Shown here piece by piece: positions 1 to 5,425 of a stretch of DNA of 23,473 bases. The position numbers were made by a program, and so were the translations under genes. Every line of letters begins with the position of its first letter. Positions within the stretch are counted from its first letter, which is position 1. The notes under the pieces are model-generated. The model ran no database searches. It was not told the DNA's origin and saw only the letters and a list, made by a program, of their open reading frames with translations. Origin of the DNA: an uncultured Oscillospiraceae bacterium. GTDB taxonomy: Bacteria; Bacillota; Clostridia; Oscillospirales; Oscillospiraceae. The stretch lies in NCBI GenBank assembly GCA_910588975.1, contig CAJUSE010000029.1:1-23473 (forward strand), read 5' to 3'.

Positions 1-35
1 CAAGGGACAAAAGCCAATGACCACCCCCAGTAGTA

Positions 36-61
36 TTACAGTACCATAAAACGGACTGTAA
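36..61. repeat. Short inverted repeat downstream of the RHH gene
   Basis: Arms TTACAGT (36-42) and ACTGTAA (55-61) are exact complements with a 12-base loop. The repeat lies just past the stop of the minus-strand gene that ends at 63. No T tract follows on either strand, so it is at best a weak terminator. It could also be a protein site or chance. Confidence 0.3.
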
Positions 62-62
62 A

Positions 63-383
63 TCAACTGTGAAGGTAGCTTTGAAAGGCTGAGTTGCACC
101 ACTTGTATAGCGAAATCCCTTTACGCTCTGCGTCCGCTTTGCAAGCGGCGTGAAATTCTACCGGGACCCGGACCCCCAACAGGACACGCCGGTCCCGTTC
201 GTAGTCCTTGCGTTGCTTCTGGAGTATCAGCGCCCGGCGGGACGCTATGGCAATGTCTGCAATTGCTTGTTGTAGGTCCTCTGTCTTTGCCAGGTTGTAG
301 GCCGTTGTTAGGGCGTTGCGTTGGTTTACGTCGCACCACCCCATGCCGATGCAGAGCCTTTCCGATGGATTTTTGCCATACAT
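63..383 (-). CDS. Small ribbon-helix-helix-like protein of an accessory element
   Basis: About 106 residues. The start at 383 was chosen because the minus strand carries AAGGAGGT seven bases before this ATG; the frame stays open further upstream, but into low-complexity GC-rich DNA. The C-terminal 35 residues, beginning LLGVRVPVEFHAACKADAER, look like an Arc/CopG ribbon-helix-helix fold: a short strand followed by two helices. Such proteins bind DNA as dimers and are common as small regulators or antitoxins in mobile elements. The N-terminal half, with a basic helical stretch (QKQRKDYERDRR), is not recognised. No toxin partner is visible next to it. The nearest gene is the HNH endonuclease upstream on the same strand. 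Assignment to the fold is by pattern only, and its target is unknown. Confidence 0.6.
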   Translation of the reverse strand: MYGKNPSERLCIGMGWCDVNQRNALTTAYNLAKTEDLQQAIADIAIASRRALILQKQRKDYERDRRVLLGVRVPVEFHAACKADAERKGISLYKWCNSAFQSYLHS

Positions 384-480
384 TTGTTCTACCTCCTTAA
401 ATTGTCGTACGTCACTTGCCCGGACTATGTTAAACGGGGACCCCCCCATACCCCCCACGAAACACATGTTGCCCCCCTTT

Positions 481-515
481 TTGCGCCCCAGAAGGGCACA
501 GCCCTTGGGGCGCAA
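481..515. repeat. Strong 15-bp hairpin upstream of the RHH gene
   Basis: Outer arms TTGCGCCCC (481-489) and GGGGCGCAA (507-515) pair, then a two-base bulge, then AAGGGC (492-497) pairs with GCCCTT (501-506) around an ACA loop. Neither side has a T tract, so it does not look like an intrinsic terminator. It lies about 80 bases upstream of the RHH gene's ribosome binding site and could be a leader structure or an element-specific repeat. Confidence 0.45.
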
Positions 516-600
516 AGAAAACGCTGTTTTTCAACCCCGCAAAAACCCCCCAAAAAAGCCCGTAAACCCCCCAAAACGCCGGCGGGGCGGGGCGAAAAAG

Positions 601-618
601 GGCCGCCGCAAGGCGGCC
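601..618 (+). repeat. Perfect hairpin closed by a GCAA tetraloop
   Basis: GGCCGCC (601-607) and GGCGGCC (612-618) pair around GCAA (608-611), a GNRA tetraloop if the plus strand is transcribed. A second GCAA-capped stem is at 1046-1057, and an 8-bp stem with an ATTT loop is at 651-670. They support the idea that the GC-rich block could fold as RNA, but no transcript evidence exists. Confidence 0.4.
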
Positions 619-1217
619 TTAGCCCCGCCGGCGGGAGGAGCGAAGGCCAAGGGGGGCCATTTGGCCCCCCGCAGCGGGCCCAATGCCGGCAACTGCGCCG
701 GCGGCAACGCCGCCGGGGCAAAGGCAGCCGGCGGGCCAGCCGGGCCAGGGGGACCCGCCGGGGGCGCAGGAGGGGCGCAGCGAGCCCAGAGCGGGCCAAG
801 GGCGCAGCCCGCAGAGCCCCGGCAGGGCGAAGCCAGACCCCCGAGCCCTGCGCCGAAGGACCCGGCGAGCCAAGGCCGCCGGGGACCGGCGCAAGAGCCG
901 CCGCAGCGGCGACCGGCGGGGGGCGGCCCGGGCCGCAGCGACGGGCGAGCAGCCGACCCCGAAGGGCAAGGGGGCAAAAACGGCGGCGGGCGGCTTTATC
1001 GCCGCCGCCGCTTTGCCCCCGCAGCCGCCGGCAAGCCGGCAACGCCGCCGCAAGGCGAGCGGGGCCGAGCGCAGACGGCGGGCCCGGCGAAGCGAGCATA
1101 CCGCCGAAGTTCCGGGCTCTGTCCCGGAACGGTGGGACGGGTGCCGGCCCAGAGGGGCGGCGGGTCCCGGCCCACATAGTCCCGCTCGCCTGGAGCCAAA
1201 AGGGGGTTGCCCCCCTT

Positions 1218-1559
1218 TTAGAACTTCCATTCGTGTGTCTCCGGCGACCAGGGCGACCAGATGATGCCCTCCTCTGCGTACAGGTCTGAAATGTACTGTG
1301 TGCAGACCTGTTCCATGTACTGGGGCGTAAGGCCCAGGCGGTCTATATCTGTTCCGTGGGCGGCCGCATGGCAGCGGGGGCATAGGGTAATTAAGTTCAT
1401 TTCCGTATCTGGGCCGCCCTGGGAGCGGAACACTATGTGATGGGCCTGGATACGCCGGCTATCATCGCATAGGGCGCAACGGTACCCGTCCCGCTTGTAG
1501 ACCCGTGCCCGGGTTGCCTTGTCTATCCCTGCGGAAAGGCTGTATCTGTTCTTCTTCAT
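1218..1559 (-). CDS. HNH endonuclease family protein
   Basis: About 113 residues. The start at 1559 is set by AAGGAGGT eight bases upstream on the minus strand. After a basic N-terminus comes a compact HNH zinc-finger nuclease domain: CALC (first Cys pair), then AHHIVFRSQGG (the catalytic His region), then NLITLCPRCHAAAHG (Asn plus second Cys pair and final His). These are the metal-binding and catalytic positions expected of the family, and all are present. Stand-alone proteins of this size occur in prophages, next to terminase genes, and in other mobile elements. No terminase or portal gene is seen here. The C-terminal 40 residues (aromatic, acidic) are not recognised. Function as a DNA nicking or cleaving enzyme is inferred from the family; the biological target is unknown. 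Confidence 0.82.
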   Translation of the reverse strand: MKKNRYSLSAGIDKATRARVYKRDGYRCALCDDSRRIQAHHIVFRSQGGPDTEMNLITLCPRCHAAAHGTDIDRLGLTPQYMEQVCTQYISDLYAEEGIIWSPWSPETHEWKF

Positions 1560-1887
1560 CGTGTTTACCTCCTTTGTTGTTGGGCTTTTCGCCCTCACCG
1601 AAAGGGGAACACCGCCAGTCAAGGGCCAGGGCGCAGCCCTGGGGCGAAGCCTTTACCCTTGACCAGGTGTTACGCTGGAGGGAGGGCGAAAGGCCAACAC
1701 GGGATCACCCGGGCCCGGGCCGCAGAACACCGGCTCATCCCCTGGGCCTTGACCCAAGGCCCAGCATAGCCCAGGTAGGAAGGCCCGGTTTCACCCGGGT
1801 CCCGAAGGGAGCCCGGGGACCAGGGACCACCCCCGTCACCGAGGACATGGTCCGCATGCCCCGGGGGGAGTGAATGTCATATACAGA
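1560..1887. other. GC-rich stretch without a convincing gene
   Basis: After the HNH ribosome binding site the sequence is again GC-rich and full of short palindromes. The motifs GGGCGCAGCCC (1629-1639) and GGGCGAAGCC (1642-1651) also occur in the same order at 800-810 and 825-834, tying this stretch to the GC-rich block at 384-1217. A plus-strand frame ending at 1873 is open but has no ribosome binding site and no recognised domain. It is likely part of the same accessory element. Confidence 0.4.
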
Positions 1888-1915
1888 AAGGGACAGCTCC
1901 ATGGAGCTGTCCCTT
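1888..1915. terminator. 28-bp perfect palindrome, possible bidirectional terminator
   Basis: The half-site AAGGGACAGCTCCA is followed directly by its exact complement, centred between 1901 and 1902, with no mismatch over 28 bases. T-rich flanks (TTGTTCTT to the right, TTTCTG when read leftwards) suggest a terminator that insulates the serine hydrolase gene. The AAGGGACAG word recurs in the hairpin at 4044-4100. Confidence 0.45.
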
Positions 1916-1942
1916 GTTCTTGCCCGGCCCTTGTGATATAAT
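1914..1942 (+). promoter_or_regulatory. Extended -10 promoter of the serine hydrolase gene
   Basis: TATAAT at 1937-1942 is preceded by TGA (extended -10). A TTGTTC box at 1914-1919 lies 17 bases upstream and overlaps the right edge of the 28-bp palindrome. The predicted start of transcription is near 1949, about 87 bases before the coding start. Confidence 0.65.
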
Positions 1943-1955
1943 GGAACCGGTTCCA
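1942..1955. promoter_or_regulatory. Palindromic operator candidate at the transcription start
   Basis: TGGAACCGGTTCCA is a perfect 14-base palindrome that begins at the last base of the -10 box and covers the predicted transcription start. This is a typical repressor position. No adjacent regulator gene is present. Confidence 0.45.
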
Positions 1956-2035
1956 CAAATCAGCCTTTTGGGGCGCAGATCGTGATGTTTTCTTATCGTT
2001 CCCAAAATCAGTGTTCGAAACAGGAGAATCGGCAA

Positions 2036-3028
2036 ATGGATTTTGAAAAAGAGCTGAAAAATTATCATGCCGACGCATTAAGCATTGCTGAAATACACGG
2101 TTATAAAATCACGGAGAAGGTTTTTGTAGGGGCACACGGAACACCTCATACACGGTTTCAAGCCGCATCTGTCAGTAAAATGGTATTTGCCGCAGCGGTT
2201 CTTCGATTGGCCGCAGACAATAAAATGCTTTTGGACGACGACATAAGCACATATTTAGGAGGCCTCACACCGAGGAAGGTAGACGGCACACCGGCAAAGG
2301 CCACTGCAAGGCAAATTCTCACCCACACGGCAGGGTTCAATGTTCACGGCTTTGACGGCTACCCCGTTGGAGCAAACATACCTTCTGCGGCACAAATCAT
2401 TGCCGGGGAAGCTCCGTGCAACTCTTCGAGGATATTGCAGGAATATGAACCCGGCCAGCGCTGGCACTACTCCGGCGGCGGTTTTATGGTCCTGCAAAAG
2501 TGCGTGGAAAACATCACCGGCAATACCCTTCCCGACCTGATGGAGGATTTGATATTCGGGCCGCTCGAAATGTCTGACAGCACGTTCAGGCAGGATGTGT
2601 CGGAAAACATCGCCGCAGGCTATTCGGCAGGGAAAGCCGTCCCGGGCGGACATAGGATAATGCCTGAGCTTGCGGCTGCAGGTCTGTGGACAACGGCCTC
2701 AGATCTCGCTAAATTTGGGATCCATCTGCAAAAGATCCTGCGGGGAGAAACAGGCATCATTCCTCAAAGGCTTGTCCAAGAGATGGTAACGCCCTATTAC
2801 GAAGCGGCTCCCGACCTTGGGAAAACAGGGCTTGGCTGTTATATCCAGGTCCGTGACGGGATGGAATATTTCGGGCACACGGGAGACAACATCGGCTTTG
2901 CATCGCAGGTGTTGTTCTCCATTTGCGGCGGTGATGGTATCTGCATCCTCGTAAATTCCGATGATGCCTTCCCCCTCGTGGAACAAATTTCCGCACAGCA
3001 CTGCGTGAGGCGTGCCGGCGCACGGTAA
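2036..3028 (+). CDS. Beta-lactamase-fold serine hydrolase (class C / penicillin-binding-protein-like)
   Basis: About 330 residues from ATG 2036, chosen because AGGAG sits nine bases upstream. A GTG at 1982 in the same frame lacks a ribosome binding site. The protein shows the three motifs of the beta-lactamase/DD-peptidase family: SVSK (SxxK with the catalytic Ser, about residue 45), YSG about residue 145 (the YxN position), and HTG about residue 281 (the KTG position), the last within YFGHTGDNIGF. No signal peptide or membrane segment is seen, so a cytoplasmic esterase or peptidase role is more likely than secreted antibiotic resistance. The exact substrate is unknown. The gene is noticeably more AT-rich than the core genes to its right and has its own promoter, palindrome and terminator, which suggests lateral acquisition as a self-contained unit. 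Confidence 0.85.
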   Translation: MDFEKELKNYHADALSIAEIHGYKITEKVFVGAHGTPHTRFQAASVSKMVFAAAVLRLAADNKMLLDDDISTYLGGLTPRKVDGTPAKATARQILTHTAGFNVHGFDGYPVGANIPSAAQIIAGEAPCNSSRILQEYEPGQRWHYSGGGFMVLQKCVENITGNTLPDLMEDLIFGPLEMSDSTFRQDVSENIAAGYSAGKAVPGGHRIMPELAAAGLWTTASDLAKFGIHLQKILRGETGIIPQRLVQEMVTPYYEAAPDLGKTGLGCYIQVRDGMEYFGHTGDNIGFASQVLFSICGGDGICILVNSDDAFPLVEQISAQHCVRRAGAR

Positions 3029-3072
3029 AATCGCTGTTATAATGATATGATATCCGCCCCTGCGGAAGGGCA

Positions 3073-3104
3073 GGGCGGGCCGCCCCCGGTCCGCCCGCTT
3101 TTTT
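3073..3104 (+). terminator. Intrinsic terminator of the serine hydrolase gene
   Basis: GGGCGGGCC (3073-3081) pairs with GGTCCGCCC (3088-3096) as a 9-bp stem with one G-U pair and a six-base loop, followed by GC and six T. Its T tract overlaps the last codon region of the convergent tyrA gene. Confidence 0.8.
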
Positions 3105-3966
3105 ATTGCAGCAGGTCGGGGCCGGGGAGGTCCACCTGGCGCTTGCGGTCGGCGGATACTGTCAGCTTGTCCAGCAGGGCCTGCCGGTCCCCGCCGGCGA
3201 GCACCTCCCGGTAGGACTGGAGGTGGCCGATGAGCTCGTCCAGGCAGGTGGTAAGGGCGGGGGTATTGAGGGAAAAGAGCTGGGTCCACAGCCCGGCGTC
3301 CAGGGCGGCCACCCGGGTACAGCCCCGGAAGGAGGAGCCCTCAAAGCCCTTGCAGGTGAAGAGGTTTTCGTCGTCGCAGACACTGACGGCGATGATGTGC
3401 ATCATCTGGCTGGTGTAGGCCAGGATCTGATCGTGGCGCTCCGGGGTGGTCTTGACCACGTCCCGGCAGCCGATATGCTCCCCCAGCCGCTCCATGAGGG
3501 CCACGTGGGCCGGATCGCTGCCCGGCCGGGGGGTGAGGATGAGATGGGAGCCCTGGAACATCTCGGCAAAGGCGTTCTGGATACCGGAAAACTCGGTGCC
3601 CGCCATGGGGTGGCAGCCGATGAAGTCCACCGTCTCCGGCAGGCACTCCGCCCCGGCCATGATGGCCGACTTCACCCCGCACACGTCGGTGACGAGACAG
3701 CCGGGCTTGAAGTGGTCCCTGTGCTCCTGCAAAAAGTCCAGAATGCCCTGGGGGTGCATACACAGCATGACCACGTCGGCCTCCCGGATGGCCTCTGCCG
3801 GGTCAGGGGTGACCACGTCGGCCACCTCGTGCTCCCGGGCAAAGGCCAGGGTGGCGGGGGAGGTGTCCATGCCGATGATCCGGAAGTCCTCAAACCCCTT
3901 GAGGGCCAGGGCCATGGAGCCGCCGATGAGGCCCAGGCCAATGATGGCAAAGGTTTTTTTATTCAT
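3103..3966 (-). CDS. tyrA: Prephenate dehydrogenase
   Basis: 287 residues. TyrA oxidatively decarboxylates prephenate to 4-hydroxyphenylpyruvate with NAD(P)+, the committed step to tyrosine. The N-terminus has a Rossmann dinucleotide site, IIGLGLIGGS (GxGxxG at residues 10-15). The signature HPMAGTE follows mid-protein, and the helical C-terminal domain carries GSSFRGCTRVAALD. The length fits the short form without a C-terminal ACT domain, so feedback control is not expected within this protein. The start has AAGGGGG seven bases upstream. It lies 135 bases downstream of aroF on the same strand with only a REP-like hairpin between, so it is probably co-transcribed and shares the tyrosine-rich leader control described upstream of aroF. 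It ends convergently with the serine hydrolase gene. Confidence 0.93.
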   Translation of the reverse strand: MNKKTFAIIGLGLIGGSMALALKGFEDFRIIGMDTSPATLAFAREHEVADVVTPDPAEAIREADVVMLCMHPQGILDFLQEHRDHFKPGCLVTDVCGVKSAIMAGAECLPETVDFIGCHPMAGTEFSGIQNAFAEMFQGSHLILTPRPGSDPAHVALMERLGEHIGCRDVVKTTPERHDQILAYTSQMMHIIAVSVCDDENLFTCKGFEGSSFRGCTRVAALDAGLWTQLFSLNTPALTTCLDELIGHLQSYREVLAGGDRQALLDKLTVSADRKRQVDLPGPDLLQ

Positions 3967-4043
3967 ATAAATACCCCCTTATAAAGCTAAAATTAAAAAG
4001 CGAAAAGCGAAAGGTATGGGGTCCGGGGCGGACAAGGCGGACG

Positions 4044-4100
4044 GGACAGAGGGACGGTTCTTGCTGTCCCGAAGGGACAGAAGAACCGTCCCTGCTGTCC
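4044..4100. repeat. REP-like long hairpin between aroF and tyrA
   Basis: Nested complementary arms form a nearly perfect 57-base hairpin: GGACAG (4044-4049) with CTGTCC (4095-4100), AGGGACGGTTCTT (4050-4062) with its complement at 4081-4093, and CTGTCCC (4064-4070) with GGGACAG (4074-4080) around a GAA loop. Hairpins built on this AGGGACGGTTCTT/GTCCC core are, from memory, dispersed in many Clostridia genomes. It begins just after the aroF stop and may act on mRNA stability or partial termination between aroF and tyrA. Confidence 0.75.
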
Positions 4101-4101
4101 G

Positions 4102-5118
4102 TTATATTACTCTCCCCACGCACTGGGCCACCGCCTGGGCCTTCTGCATCAGCGTCTCGAACTGCTCTGGGGTGATGGACTGCTGGCCGTCGCACAGGGC
4201 GTGGGGCGGGTCGTTGTGGACCTCGATAATGAGTCCGTCGCACCCGGCGGCGATGGCGGCCAGGCTCAGCCGCTCCACCATCCAGGCCTGGCCGCTGGCA
4301 TGGGAGGGGTCCACCAGGACGGGCAGGTGGCTCTGCTTCTTCACCGCCAGCACAGCGGAGAGGTCCAGGGTGTTCCGGGTAAAGCTCTCGAAGGTGCGTA
4401 CCCCCCGCTCGCAGAGGATGACGTTCTCGTTGCCCCCGGCCAGGATGTACTCCGCCGACATGAGCCACTCCTCAATGGTGGCGCTGAGCCCCCGCTTGAG
4501 CAAAATGGGCTTGCGCAGCTTGCCCAGCCGCTTGAGCAGGTCGAAGTTCTGCATGTTCCTTGCCCCCACCTGGATGACGTCCACATGCTCGGCAAAGTAG
4601 TCGATGTCGTCGGTGCTCATCACCTCGGTGACCACGGGCAGGCCGGTGCGCATCCGGGCCTTTTCCAGCAGGTCCAGCCCGCTGTATCCCATGCCCTGGA
4701 AGGCGTAGGGGCTGGTCCGGGGCTTGAAGGCGCCTCCCCGCAGGGCCATGGCCCCCATGGCCTGGACGCTCTGGGCAATGGCGGTGATCTGCCCCTCGCT
4801 CTCCACCGAGCAGGGCCCGGCAAAGACGGCCAGCTTCTTGCCCCCCACCTTCACCCCGGGGGCGATCTCCACCTCTGTGTCCGCCGGGTGGTACTTCCGG
4901 TTCACCTTCTTGTAGGGCTCGGTGACCCGCATGACCCGCTCCACCCCGGGCAGGGAAGCCATCTTCTCAATGTCGATGCCGGCGGCGTTGCCCTCGGCCC
5001 CCAAAATGGTGGTCTCCACACCCCGGGAGATCATCACGTTGACCCCGCCATCCTCCATGGTATGGATGGCACGGTCCAGCTCCTCCTTGGTAAAATTGGG
5101 CTTCATAATGACGACCAT
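4102..5118 (-). CDS. aroF: 3-deoxy-7-phosphoheptulonate (DAHP) synthase, type I-beta
   Basis: 338 residues. It condenses phosphoenolpyruvate and erythrose 4-phosphate, the first step of the shikimate pathway. Residues 1 to about 75 match the ferredoxin-like, ACT-like N-terminal regulatory domain of the Thermotoga/Bacillus type (starting MVVIMKPNFTKEELDRAI). The TIM-barrel catalytic domain follows with AGPCSVES (100-107), RGGAFKPRTSPYAFQG (127-142, PEP binding) and VDPSHASG near the C-terminus. AAAGGAG lies eight bases before ATG 5118. In the Thermotoga enzyme this N-terminal domain confers tyrosine inhibition, so allosteric control could act alongside the tyrosine-coding leader upstream (inference). 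tyrA follows on the same strand, which makes this a tyrosine-directed operon. Confidence 0.95.
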   Translation of the reverse strand: MVVIMKPNFTKEELDRAIHTMEDGGVNVMISRGVETTILGAEGNAAGIDIEKMASLPGVERVMRVTEPYKKVNRKYHPADTEVEIAPGVKVGGKKLAVFAGPCSVESEGQITAIAQSVQAMGAMALRGGAFKPRTSPYAFQGMGYSGLDLLEKARMRTGLPVVTEVMSTDDIDYFAEHVDVIQVGARNMQNFDLLKRLGKLRKPILLKRGLSATIEEWLMSAEYILAGGNENVILCERGVRTFESFTRNTLDLSAVLAVKKQSHLPVLVDPSHASGQAWMVERLSLAAIAAGCDGLIIEVHNDPPHALCDGQQSITPEQFETLMQKAQAVAQCVGRVI

Positions 5119-5135
5119 AACATTCTCTCCTTTGC

Positions 5136-5171
5136 AAAAAAAGACCGGCGGCCCGGAATGGGCCGCCGATC
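5136..5171 (-). terminator. Attenuator terminator in the aroF leader
   Basis: Read on the minus strand, GATCGGCGGCCC (5171-5160) pairs with GGGCCGCCGGTC (5154-5143): a 12-bp stem with one U-G pair and an ATTCC loop, followed at once by seven T (5142-5136). It ends 17 bases before the aroF start codon and two bases before the ribosome binding site. A terminator placed before the gene it would silence marks a transcription attenuator. Confidence 0.9.
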
Positions 5172-5190
5172 TGTAACATTCCTTCGGCAG
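5163..5190 (-). promoter_or_regulatory. Possible antiterminator stem of the aroF leader
   Basis: On the minus strand CTGCCGA (5190-5184) can pair with TCGGCGG (5169-5163), with one U-G pair and a 14-base loop. The second arm is inside the 5' half of the terminator stem, so the two structures exclude each other. The first arm starts 15 bases past the leader stop codon, within reach of a ribosome waiting at that stop. That ribosome would block the antiterminator and favour termination. Confidence 0.55.
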
Positions 5191-5205
5191 GACCTTCCCT
5201 GGGCA

Positions 5206-5271
5206 TCACAAATGACCGCTATCGCAATAGCGGTAATAGGAGTAATACCCATGAAGGTTACAATTGGCCAT
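5206..5271 (-). CDS. Tyrosine-rich leader peptide of the aroF-tyrA attenuator
   Basis: A 21-codon open frame from ATG 5271 to TGA 5206 encodes a peptide whose core is HGYYSYYRYCD: five Tyr codons (three TAT, two TAC) within seven consecutive codons. AGGTG six bases before the ATG can serve as ribosome binding site, and the start lies about 20 bases after the predicted transcription start. Such density of the end-product amino acid in a short frame directly upstream of a terminator and of its biosynthetic genes is the hallmark of ribosome-mediated attenuation, as known for the trp, his and phe leaders of enterobacteria. With tyrosine scarce, the ribosome would stall in the Tyr run and leave the antiterminator free; with tyrosine plentiful, it would reach the stop and let the terminator form. 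A 7-bp hairpin inside the frame (5216-5233, loop TGCG on the minus strand) could be the pause site. Expression is inferred. Confidence 0.8.
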   Translation of the reverse strand: MANCNLHGYYSYYRYCDSGHL

Positions 5272-5296
5272 GTGGCACACCTGCTTTCCGGGGTTT

Positions 5297-5325
5297 ACTT
5301 TAGCACTTTTTGGTGCGAAAGTCAA
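5297..5325 (-). promoter_or_regulatory. Promoter of the aroF-tyrA operon
   Basis: On the minus strand TTGACT (5325-5320) and TAAAGT (5302-5297) are separated by 17 bases, with TGC directly before the -10 box. The spacer contains an inverted repeat, GCAC (5316-5313) and GTGC (5306-5303), which might be an operator or chance. Transcription should start near 5290. Confidence 0.78.
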
Positions 5326-5352
5326 GAGGGAGTTTCTGGCCGAATTTTTCCC

Positions 5353-5380
5353 TTGAATTTTGCCCGGGGTGTGCTATAAT
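5353..5380 (+). promoter_or_regulatory. Promoter of the Rrf2 regulator gene
   Basis: TTGAAT (5353-5358) and a consensus TATAAT (5375-5380) with a TGC extension are spaced 16 bases apart. The promoter diverges from the aroF promoter; the two -35 boxes are only 27 bases apart. Confidence 0.7.
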
Positions 5381-5425
5381 ATAGAAAAACAGTAGGAATA
5401 CCCTTATGCTTGGGAGGCATCTGCC

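Larger units (their letters stand above)
384..1217. other. Extremely GC-rich block with no supportable gene
   Basis: This stretch between two minus-strand genes with good ribosome binding sites is dominated by GCC/GGC words and short hairpins. From 695 to 994 the plus strand contains one T only (at 849). All stop codons need T on the plus strand and A on the minus strand, so every frame is open here for compositional reasons and open frames carry no evidence of coding. The conceptual proteins are Ala/Gly/Pro/Arg low-complexity, and none has a convincing ribosome binding site. The block may be non-coding or structured RNA. It probably belongs to the same accessory element as its neighbours. 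Confidence 0.55.

Noticed and set aside
1..12. AGGGACAAAAG at the left edge as a partial REP-like copy
   Set aside because: Only 11 bases match, the partner arm is missing, and the rest would be outside the window.
316..1383. Several overlapping long open frames on both strands in the GC-rich block
   Set aside because: The plus strand is nearly T-free from 695 to 994, so no stop codon can occur there in any frame. The translated products are low-complexity, have no ribosome binding site and match no recognised domain.
1505..1873. Plus-strand open frame of about 120 codons overlapping the HNH gene start
   Set aside because: Its first part is antisense to the HNH gene, no ribosome binding site is present, and the rest lies in GC-rich palindromic sequence.
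3106..3984. Long plus-strand open frame opposite tyrA
   Set aside because: Antisense shadow of a clear prephenate dehydrogenase gene. High GC at third codon positions keeps the opposite strand open.
5136..5290. T-box riboswitch upstream of aroF
   Set aside because: The conserved T-box antiterminator sequence (AGGGTGGNACCGCG type) is absent and the leader is only about 170 bases long. A Tyr-rich reading frame is present instead.
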